The translations under genes and the position numbers were made by a program. The notes under the pieces are model-generated. The model ran no database searches, was not told the DNA's origin, and saw only the letters and a program-made list of their open reading frames with translations. This document shows, in pieces, positions 1 to 5,704 of a DNA stretch of 12,110 bases (position 1 is its first letter; every line of letters starts with the position of its first letter). This DNA comes from Bacillota bacterium (GTDB taxonomy: Bacteria > Bacillota > DTU025). The stretch is taken from assembly GCA_012842765.1 (NCBI GenBank), contig DUWJ01000240.1, positions 1 through 12,110 of the forward strand, read 5' to 3'.

Positions 1-37
1 AAAGACGGCGCCCGGTCGCTCTGGCCGGACGCCGTCT
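1..37 (-). terminator. Rho-independent terminator of the FNT channel gene (cut by window edge)
   Basis: An 8-bp stem pairs AGACGGCG (3-10) with CGCCGTCT (30-37), and after one C/A mismatch it extends by a 4-bp CCGG/CCGG inner stem. Read on the minus strand the hairpin begins 7 bases after the TGA stop at 45-47 and runs into T residues (AAA at 1-3 on the plus strand). The T-run is cut by the window edge, so its full length is unknown. Confidence 0.75.
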
Positions 38-44
38 CATTGCC

Positions 45-863
45 TCAGTTCCGGCCAGGGCTTACACGTTTAGGCGATGAGCTCTTACGAAGGTATGCAA
101 CCCAGTACACAGTCGCAACCAATAAGCCTCCTCCCACTACGTTCCCCAATGTCACAGAAACCAGATTTGGCAACATGGAGAGGGCAGGCAATCCACTGAT
201 ACGCGCGCGAATCATGAAACCTACCGGCATGTAGAACATGTTCGCCACCGAATGCTCAGCGCCACACATCACGAAAGCGGCAACTGCCATCGCCGTTGGT
301 ATGACTCTGCCGGTCACATCGTCAGCAGCATAGGACATCCAAACACCCATACATACCAGCCAATTGCATAGGATTCCCCTTGCAAACCCCGTTCCAAATT
401 CAATATTGGCCTTTGCTATGGCTGTGTTAACAAAGCCTTCGGCAATTTCCAGTCCCGGAGCAGCCCAAAGCTCTGTCTTGTAATAGAGCCATGCAACAAA
501 GAGGGCGCCAACGAAATTGCTCAGGTAGACTATGACCCAGTTTCGGAGGAGTTGAACAATGGTAATGCGCCCTTCCAAAAGCCCTGCAACCATCAGCGAG
601 TTCCCGGTGAAAAGTTCAGCTCCACCTATTATGACCATTGTTATCCCAACTGTGAATATGAGGCCTGATATGAAGCGAATTATTCCCGGTCCGGCCCAGG
701 GCCCGAGAGCCAAAGAGACAGTATGGGATGTCGCCCCAGCTATCGCTATGAAACTTCCAGCAAGAAATCCCAGCGCCACCAGGGTTACAAAATCTGCGTT
801 CGCTTTGGTCACTGAAGAGTCGACAACAGTCTTCGCTATTTCCGCAGGCGCCTTGTACGCCAT
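45..863 (-). CDS. Formate/nitrite transporter (FNT) family channel
   Basis: This is a 272-residue integral membrane protein of the FocA/NirC/HSC family, which forms pentameric channels passing small monovalent anions (formate, nitrite or hydrosulfide) across the cytoplasmic membrane. Family hallmarks seen are GAELFTGNS (81-89), GILCNWLVC (163-171), the central pore histidine in GAEHSVANMF (His204) and a final NLVSVTLGNVVGG segment (233-245), with about six hydrophobic segments. Length is normal for the family. I chose ATG 863 (MAYKAPAEIAK) because AAAGGA lies 11 bases upstream. A TTG at 905 would add 14 residues but falls inside the -10 box, and an ATG at 875 overlaps the AAAGGA. The gene is monocistronic, with its own promoter and terminator. 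The substrate cannot be decided from sequence, because no formate lyase, nitrite or sulfite gene is adjacent. Confidence 0.93.
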   Translation of the reverse strand: MAYKAPAEIAKTVVDSSVTKANADFVTLVALGFLAGSFIAIAGATSHTVSLALGPWAGPGIIRFISGLIFTVGITMVIIGGAELFTGNSLMVAGLLEGRITIVQLLRNWVIVYLSNFVGALFVAWLYYKTELWAAPGLEIAEGFVNTAIAKANIEFGTGFARGILCNWLVCMGVWMSYAADDVTGRVIPTAMAVAAFVMCGAEHSVANMFYMPVGFMIRARISGLPALSMLPNLVSVTLGNVVGGGLLVATVYWVAYLRKSSSPKRVSPGRN

Positions 864-904
864 TTCCAGCACCATCCTTTGTCCATGAAAGTGGCTGTAC
901 GCCA

Positions 905-933
905 ACTATTTCACTGAAATGCAACATTGTCAA
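905..933 (-). promoter_or_regulatory. Sigma-A-type promoter for the FNT channel gene
   Basis: On the minus strand there is a perfect -35 TTGACA (928-933), a 17-base spacer and a -10 AATAGT (905-910, four of six consensus bases). Transcription would start near 898, giving a leader of about 35 bases before ATG 863. This placement excludes the longer reading frame starting at 905. Confidence 0.65.
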
Positions 934-961
934 TGTCGCACCAAGTCGCTTTTCCCATCAC

Positions 962-980
962 TTCCCAACGGGAAATTCCC
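962..980. promoter_or_regulatory. Possible operator: TTCCC/GGGAA inverted repeats in the divergent promoter region
   Basis: TTCCC (962-966), GGGAA (970-974) and TTCCC (976-980) give two overlapping inverted repeats, the second being GGGAA-A-TTCCC. They sit between the FNT promoter and the start of the LysM hydrolase gene. Just downstream is a TTGACG (987-992) that could be a plus-strand -35, but I see no convincing -10 at 16-18 bases. A regulator binding here is only a guess. Confidence 0.2.
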
Positions 981-1060
981 CTTTCTTTGACGAATACATC
1001 GTTAGTCTGGAAGATCGCCCCCTTCCAAACCAGGTTTATCAGAGAAAGGAGTTACAACTA

Positions 1061-1897
1061 TTGAACGCCAGAACAAACAACAACAGCAAACACATCTTCA
1101 CAGTTGCACTTCTTGCAGCTCTAATCCTGGTCGCAAACGCTGCCGGGGCATCCGCCGCCACCGTATACAGAGTGGTCGCGGGCGATTCACTGTTTTTCAT
1201 TGCCCAACGATACGGCGTAACCGTCAGTGCCATTCGTGGAGCAAATGGATTGGTAGGCGACATGATATACCCTGGGCAAACACTGACAATACCAAATGGG
1301 GTCTCAACCACTCCGCCAGCACAATCGGGCACTAGTTACACAGTGAAAAGCGGAGATTCTCTGTTCCTGATAGCGCGGCGATATGGAACAACGGTAGACG
1401 CCCTAAAGGCTACCAATGGGCTCTATAGTGAATGGATCTACCCCGGGCAACTACTGGTAATTCCTTCTGGAACAACAATATCGCCTGATCCAAATCGCGG
1501 CGGGACTATCCCTTCAAGGGGAGCTTGGAGCCAATCCGACCTGACTCTCCTTGCACAGTTGGTTACCGCAGAAGCAGGGGGCGAACCCTATGAGGGGCAG
1601 GTTGCCGTTGCAGCCACTGTTCTAAATAGAATAAGCAGCGGCCTATATCCCAACACTATTCCAGAGGTCATCTACCAGGTGGTGGATGGTCGATATTACC
1701 AGTACAGTCCTGTGCTGGACGGACGGATCAATAATACACCCTCGTCCACAGCTATAGGCGCAACAACAGAAGCCCTTAACGGATGGGACCCATCTTATGG
1801 GGCTCTGGGCTTTTATAACCCATCCAAGACTTCTAATTACTGGGTGCGTTCTCGCACCGTAACACGGGTAATAGGCGACCACGTATTCTTCAAGTAA
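1061..1897 (+). CDS. Secreted LysM cell-wall hydrolase, SleB-like (Hydrolase_2)
   Basis: This 278-residue exported protein is predicted to cut peptidoglycan. A signal peptide (1-32) has a basic start, a hydrophobic core and an ASA-A cleavage site. Two LysM repeats follow (about 35-78 and 92-135; YRVVAGDSLFFIAQRYGV and YTVKSGDSLFLIARRYGT), which bind peptidoglycan glycan strands. A linker rich in Pro, Gly and Thr leads to a SleB/CwlJ-type catalytic domain (about 156-278) with AEAGGEPYEGQVAVAATVLNR. Glu171 is the expected catalytic acid by analogy with SleB lytic transglycosylase. The late QYSPVLDGRIN and GALGFYNPSKTSNYWV motifs also fit. The start is TTG: AAAGGAG (1045-1051) lies 9 bases upstream and the next residues give a clean signal peptide. 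The family includes germination cortex-lytic enzymes, but a vegetative wall-remodelling role is equally possible. No germination partner such as YpeB is nearby. Confidence 0.92.
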   Translation: MNARTNNNSKHIFTVALLAALILVANAAGASAATVYRVVAGDSLFFIAQRYGVTVSAIRGANGLVGDMIYPGQTLTIPNGVSTTPPAQSGTSYTVKSGDSLFLIARRYGTTVDALKATNGLYSEWIYPGQLLVIPSGTTISPDPNRGGTIPSRGAWSQSDLTLLAQLVTAEAGGEPYEGQVAVAATVLNRISSGLYPNTIPEVIYQVVDGRYYQYSPVLDGRINNTPSSTAIGATTEALNGWDPSYGALGFYNPSKTSNYWVRSRTVTRVIGDHVFFK

Positions 1898-1937
1898 GGG
1901 GCGCAATCATCTGTGCCATACAAACGTAATGGCGCAT

Positions 1938-1969
1938 CAATTCCCCGGAGCGCAATCTCCGGGGAATTG
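1938..1969 (+). terminator. Strong hairpin after the LysM hydrolase gene (no T-run)
   Basis: CAATTCCCCGGAG (1938-1950) pairs perfectly with CTCCGGGGAATTG (1957-1969) around a six-base loop, 40 bases after the stop codon. A T-run is absent on both sides, so it is either a non-canonical terminator or a 3'-end stabilising structure. Confidence 0.6.
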
Positions 1970-2029
1970 GCTTGCCACCGATGATGAAAGAGTCCCCATC
2001 CCCTCTTATGTAAGCGGCTCGAGCAGCTA

Positions 2030-2058
2030 TTGAATTATCCAACAGAACAATGTACAAT
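2030..2058 (+). promoter_or_regulatory. Sigma-A-type promoter for the FmdB-like gene
   Basis: TTGAAT (-35, 2030-2035), a 17-base spacer and TACAAT (-10, 2053-2058, five of six consensus bases). The start point would fall near 2065, almost on the ribosome binding site at 2067-2071, so the leader is very short. The upstream in-frame ATG at 2050 would not be transcribed. Confidence 0.6.
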
Positions 2059-2079
2059 CGTCCGAGGGAGGGACAGACC

Positions 2080-2313
2080 GTGCCAATCTACGAGTACAAC
2101 TGTGAGAAGTGTGGCAAATTCGAATTTCTGCATGCAGTCGGTGAAGGACCCCTTGCGCGGTGTCCCAAATGCGGCTCCCCGGTCCGTAGGCTTGTCCCCT
2201 CTAGAATGGGCATAGCTTTCCACGGATCCGGCTTTTACGCGACCGATCATCGGTCGGAGGAGTACAAAAGAGAAGCCCGCAAGGATGGAGAACCAGGAAC
2301 CTCCGCCTCTTAA
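2080..2313 (+). CDS. FmdB-family zinc-ribbon protein
   Basis: A small 77-residue protein of the FmdB/CxxC_CXXC_SSSS family, named for a putative regulator in formamidase/amidase operons; the molecular role is mostly unknown. The N-terminal PIYEYNCEKCG and the later RCPKCGSP supply four cysteines (8, 11, 28, 31), consistent with a single zinc ribbon. It is followed by the typical FHGSGFYATD motif (47-56) and a charged tail. The start is GTG 2080, because family members begin MPIYEY and because GGAGG (2067-2071) is 8 bases upstream. The ATG at 2050 would add ten residues unlike the family and lies upstream of the predicted transcription start. It has its own promoter and terminator. No amidase gene is nearby, so the family name gives little guidance here. 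Confidence 0.9.
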   Translation: MPIYEYNCEKCGKFEFLHAVGEGPLARCPKCGSPVRRLVPSRMGIAFHGSGFYATDHRSEEYKREARKDGEPGTSAS

Positions 2314-2358
2314 AACGACTGAGCTAATTCAGGCATCGATCGGTAGCCACACTGATCG

Positions 2359-2389
2359 AGGCGACCGCTACGTAATGCGGTCGCCTTTT
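2359..2389 (+). terminator. Rho-independent terminator of the FmdB-like gene
   Basis: AGGCGACCGC (2359-2368) pairs with GCGGTCGCCT (2377-2386) around an 8-base loop, directly followed by TTTT (2386-2389). It lies between two convergent genes. On the minus strand the same stem lacks a T-run, so it is at best a weak terminator for the propeller gene. Confidence 0.88.
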
Positions 2390-2474
2390 AACTATCCAGT
2401 AGCCACTACACCCGTTCCCTCGGCACTCTCACGGCACGTCTGTGTTTCTCCAACTTCCAGCCTCACCACAGATG

Positions 2475-3572
2475 CTATTGTCCTGCTGTCCTTCCCCAGT
2501 CAGGGAAGACTACATTCCCAGTCCCTGTCATCTGGAAAAGTCCACCTCCGGAGTGAACCACGTACACGCCGTACCGCCCCGTGCCCTCTATTCGAGCTGA
2601 CACCGCCACCGCCCTGGAATCAGGGCTCCATGCCAAACCAGAGTATCTTGGATCGCTCACAACCTCCGCTTCGTGCCTGCAGCTGCCGTCTCGCGGATCG
2701 AGAATGATCACCTTTACGGCCTGACCGTTGTCTAAATTCCGCTGGCCGACGCAATAGGCGATCATCTTCCCATCTGGAGCCCAGGCAATCGACCAAGGCC
2801 ATACTTCCCGGTCAACTTTGCTTCTCACTGTTTCTCCGGTCAGGACGTCCACTATGCACATAACAACAGCTTCGTCTTCGCACGCAATGTAGGCCACACT
2901 TTCCCCGTAAGAAGCAGCCGCAAGCCCGCAAACCCGCTCCGGCGCATCGGTTAACAACACACCGCTTCCATCCGCCATTTCTCGCATGATTACATTACCG
3001 GAGTGTACATAGGCAATTCTGTAGCCGTCCCCAAGCCAAGAAGCGAACTGCCCTTCGAATGATTGCTTCATTGCTCCCGAATCGGCATCAACGACGTACA
3101 CGTGCGCATCAATCTCATACATTATGCTCTCGCCGCTCGGCGACCACCTCGGGGTGACCAGTCCCGCTAGGGGCTGAGTAATAGCCCGATCCAAGTCGGC
3201 GTGCACGTCAACAATATGGATCTTACCGTCCGCGCCTTGGATCGCCACAAGGCGGCCATCAGGCGAAAGCGCGGCAACCGAGGCCCAAGAGCACCCGACC
3301 GAAGCAAGCATCTTTGATGACCAGTCTTCGGCGTTGAAGATCAACAGCCCAGGGCCGCCATACCGGTCCGAAATGGCTGCAATAGATCCATCAAGTCCAT
3401 GGACAGCAGGAAGCACTAGCACGTCGCCTTCTGCAAGCATCTCTCCAGGGCTCAGCCAAGGGTTGAGCTCCAGCAACGCAGAGACCGAAACCCCGTAGCA
3501 GGCCGCAATTGCACCTACCTCCTGGTCCCCCGCGCAACAGTGTCTGGGGCTACGATACTCTCCTTCAGGCAT
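2475..3572 (-). CDS. LysM plus TolB/WD40-like beta-propeller protein
   Basis: This 365-residue protein has an N-terminal LysM-like module (about 4-56: GDQEVGAIAACYGVSVSALL, then LNPWLSPGEMLAEGDVLVLP). A beta-propeller follows (about 60-365), recognised by recurrent blade motifs: LSPDGRLVAI (102-111), WSPSGESIMY (143-152), WAPDGKMIAY (264-273), WSPDSRAVAV (315-324) and FPDWGR near the end. Six or seven blades are likely. I prefer ATG 3572 because GAGGTG (3579-3584) is 6 bases upstream. A TTG at 3665 would add 31 residues with a modest hydrophobic stretch but has a poor ribosome site. From ATG 3572 no signal peptide is visible. LysM proteins without a signal peptide occur among sporulation proteins such as SafA, so a spore or cytoplasmic role is possible; this is inference. 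It lies 115 bases after the importer operon on the same strand and may be co-transcribed. No enzyme motif was seen. Confidence 0.82.
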   Translation of the reverse strand: MPEGEYRSPRHCCAGDQEVGAIAACYGVSVSALLELNPWLSPGEMLAEGDVLVLPAVHGLDGSIAAISDRYGGPGLLIFNAEDWSSKMLASVGCSWASVAALSPDGRLVAIQGADGKIHIVDVHADLDRAITQPLAGLVTPRWSPSGESIMYEIDAHVYVVDADSGAMKQSFEGQFASWLGDGYRIAYVHSGNVIMREMADGSGVLLTDAPERVCGLAAASYGESVAYIACEDEAVVMCIVDVLTGETVRSKVDREVWPWSIAWAPDGKMIAYCVGQRNLDNGQAVKVIILDPRDGSCRHEAEVVSDPRYSGLAWSPDSRAVAVSARIEGTGRYGVYVVHSGGGLFQMTGTGNVVFPDWGRTAGQ

Positions 3573-3578
3573 AAAAAA

Positions 3579-3584
3579 CACCTC
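3579..3584 (-). promoter_or_regulatory. Ribosome binding site deciding the start of the LysM-propeller gene
   Basis: GAGGTG on the minus strand, separated from ATG 3572 by six T residues. It is a much better site than anything before the upstream TTG at 3665. Confidence 0.65.
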
Positions 3585-3687
3585 GCTTGCGACCGTCCCT
3601 CGAACCAAATATATGCCTATTGCACCAAGAAGGTGCTTAGACAGACCTGGTTCGAACAGTCCCAAGCGAGGCGCCTTATATCCGTAA

Positions 3688-4722
3688 CTAACGCTCTGCC
3701 CTATGGCACGCTACCTGATGAGTGCCTTCATGGAGCACCAACGGAGGCTCAACCTGTTTACATATGTCCATCGTATACGGACATCTAGGATGCAACCGAC
3801 ATCCTTGTGGCGGGTTCACGGGGCTCGGTATCTCGCCCTTCAGAACCTCTGCAAACCCGCGATGCCTCGGATCGGGCACGAACACCGCTCCGATCAGAGC
3901 CGTTGTGTAAGGATGCAAAGGAGTCTGGATGACTTCATCAGCCGTCCCCATTTCCACGATCTTGCCGAGGTACATCACGGCTATCCTATCGCATATATGC
4001 CGCGCAGTGGCAAGGTCATGGGTAATGTAGATAAACGTGACCCCTCTAGTCCGCGAAAGCCTTAGCATCAAGTTGAGCACTTCACCCCTGATCGATACGT
4101 CCAGCATCGAGACCGGCTCGTCTGCGACTATAAAATCAGGATCCACGCTCAACGCTCGTGCCACAGCAACCCTCTGGCGCTGTCCGCCGGAAAGCTCATG
4201 TGGATATCTTCCCATGTATTCCTCGGGCGGAACCATCTCCACATCAGCAAGGACAGATGCCACAACGTCGCGTGCATCGTGAGCCGATGAGGCAAGCCCC
4301 TGCAGAATCAGGGGTTCGGCTATAACCGTCTGAACGTCCATACGCGGGTTCATCGATTCATAAGGGTCCTGGAATATGATCTGCATCTTCCGACGCAGCT
4401 TCTTCATCTCCGCCTCGTTAAGATCGAAGATGTTCTGGCCTTCCAGAATCGCCTCACCGGATGTTGCATCAGTAAGCCTCAGAATCGTTCTGGCCAGGGT
4501 GGTTTTTCCACAACCCGATTCGCCCACCAAGCCCAAAACTTCGCCTTTGTACACATCAAGGCTTACCCCGTCCACCGCGCGCAATACCGGCTGTTCCTTT
4601 GTCTTCATCGACTGCCAGAACCCCATGCGGACAGGGAAGTGTTTGACGAGATCTCTTACCTGAAGTATGACCTCGCCATGCTCAACCACATTCGACTTCT
4701 GAGCCGTATTTACTGCGCCCAT
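3688..4722 (-). CDS. dppF: Dipeptide/oligopeptide ABC importer ATPase, DppF/OppF type
   Basis: This 344-residue cytoplasmic ATPase pairs with the DppD-like subunit to drive peptide import. Motifs in order are Walker A GESGCGKTT (67-75), Q-loop Gln118 in IIFQDP, signature LSGGQRQR (177-184), Walker B FIVADEP with Asp201/Glu202, D-loop SMLD and switch His235. All catalytic residues are present. The oligopeptide-type C-terminal region carries four cysteines (308, 314, 321, 339) in PQGCRLHPRCPYTMDICK and VACH. OppD/DppD-type proteins are known to place an Fe-S cluster with such a motif. ATG 4722 has a G-rich ribosome site and overlaps the end of the dppD-like gene by 13 bases, indicating translational coupling. 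It is the last permease-complex gene of the operon. The dpp versus opp name is by family only, since peptide length preference cannot be read here. Confidence 0.95.
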   Translation of the reverse strand: MGAVNTAQKSNVVEHGEVILQVRDLVKHFPVRMGFWQSMKTKEQPVLRAVDGVSLDVYKGEVLGLVGESGCGKTTLARTILRLTDATSGEAILEGQNIFDLNEAEMKKLRRKMQIIFQDPYESMNPRMDVQTVIAEPLILQGLASSAHDARDVVASVLADVEMVPPEEYMGRYPHELSGGQRQRVAVARALSVDPDFIVADEPVSMLDVSIRGEVLNLMLRLSRTRGVTFIYITHDLATARHICDRIAVMYLGKIVEMGTADEVIQTPLHPYTTALIGAVFVPDPRHRGFAEVLKGEIPSPVNPPQGCRLHPRCPYTMDICKQVEPPLVLHEGTHQVACHRAER

Positions 4723-5702
4723 ATGTCCACCCCCTGCTCAACGATTTCCGCTTTGTGGCAGGCAACATAGTGCTTCTTACGCGAAACCTCACGAAGGGGC
4801 GGTTCCACGGTCATGCACTCCTCGTCCGCAAGCGGGCACCGCGGATGGAACCTGCATCCAGTCGGCGGAGCAATCAGGTTGGGAGGGAAGCCAGGAAGCG
4901 ATCTCACCGGCGACCTCTCCGCATGGATGTTGGGGAATGATTTCACGAGCCCCATGGCATATGGGTGAGTTGGATTCACGTAAACATCCATGACGCTGCC
5001 GTACTCCGCAACTTTGCCGGCATACATGATAACGACAGAGTCGCAGGTCTGCGCAATCACCGACAGGTCGTGAGTGATCAACATCATGGAGAGGTTGAGT
5101 TCCTCTCTCAGTTCTCCGATAGCCTTCAGGATCTGCGCCTGAACCATCACGTCCAGCGCCGTTGTGGGCTCATCCGCGATAATGAGGTCAGGGTGACATG
5201 CAAGGGCCATGGCGATGACCGCCCGCTGCTTCATGCCCCCACTGAACTCGTGTGGATACTCCCCAAATCTGTTCGGGTTAATGCCAACAAGGTCGAACAG
5301 GTCTTTTGTCCGGCTCACAGCCTCTTCATGAGATACATCCTCATGTTCGAGGATAGCCTCGACGATCTGATCGCCGACCCTGTGGACTGGGTTCAGGGCA
5401 TTCATTGCGCCCTGAAATATCATTGATATCTGCTTCCATCGAACATCTTTGCGAAACTGCTCCTCAGGCATCTTCAGTATATCCTGCCCGTTCATAACCA
5501 CACTGCCGCCATGATACTCACCGTTCCTTGGCAACAGGCGGAGGATTGAGATCGCCATGCTCGATTTACCACACCCGGATTCCCCAGCGATTCCCACTGC
5601 CTTTCCACGCTCAATGTCAAAGCTTACGGAATCGACCGCCTTAACATGGCCCCTGAGGGTCCGGTAGTACATTTTCAGGTCTCTCACTTCAACCAGGGCC
5701 AT
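4710..5702 (-). CDS. dppD: Dipeptide/oligopeptide ABC importer ATPase, DppD/OppD type
   Basis: A 330-residue partner ATPase. It shows Walker A GESGCGKSS (40-48), Q-loop Gln97 in MIFQGAMNALNP, signature FSGGMKQR (153-160), Walker B LIIADEP with Asp177/Glu178, D-loop TALD and switch His211 in ITHDLSV. The C-terminal oligopeptide_HPY-type tail has four cysteines (283, 289, 296, 315) in PTGCRFHPRCPLADEECM and VACH, the arrangement that holds a [4Fe-4S] cluster in characterised OppD-type subunits. The FSGGMKQR signature and GAMNALNP are typical of the D rather than the F subunit. ATG 5702 starts 2 bases after the dppC-like stop and has a GGGAGAG site about 9 bases upstream. Length and active-site residues are normal, so the unusual parts of this system do not extend to the motor. 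Confidence 0.95.
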   Translation of the reverse strand: MALVEVRDLKMYYRTLRGHVKAVDSVSFDIERGKAVGIAGESGCGKSSMAISILRLLPRNGEYHGGSVVMNGQDILKMPEEQFRKDVRWKQISMIFQGAMNALNPVHRVGDQIVEAILEHEDVSHEEAVSRTKDLFDLVGINPNRFGEYPHEFSGGMKQRAVIAMALACHPDLIIADEPTTALDVMVQAQILKAIGELREELNLSMMLITHDLSVIAQTCDSVVIMYAGKVAEYGSVMDVYVNPTHPYAMGLVKSFPNIHAERSPVRSLPGFPPNLIAPPTGCRFHPRCPLADEECMTVEPPLREVSRKKHYVACHKAEIVEQGVDIWAQ

Positions 5703-5704
5703 TG

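Noticed and set aside
864..905. Longer FNT protein starting at TTG 905 or ATG 875
   Set aside because: TTG 905 lies in the predicted -10 element, and ATG 875 overlaps the only ribosome-site-like sequence. ATG 863 fits both the site and the usual N-terminus.
2285..2707. 140-codon plus-strand reading frame spanning the FmdB-like terminator and the end of the propeller gene
   Set aside because: It starts inside the FmdB-like gene, runs through a clear terminator and then lies antisense to the propeller gene. The translation is low-complexity and resembles no protein.
3600..3660. TATATT (-10-like) on the minus strand upstream of the LysM-propeller gene
   Set aside because: It matches five of six -10 bases, but no acceptable -35 lies 16-18 bases upstream. 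It is not called as a promoter.
3573..3665. 31-residue N-terminal extension of the LysM-propeller protein from TTG 3665
   Set aside because: The ribosome site is poor there, and GAGGTG is well placed before ATG 3572. The extension has a hydrophobic stretch but not a convincing signal peptide. It is kept as an alternative only.
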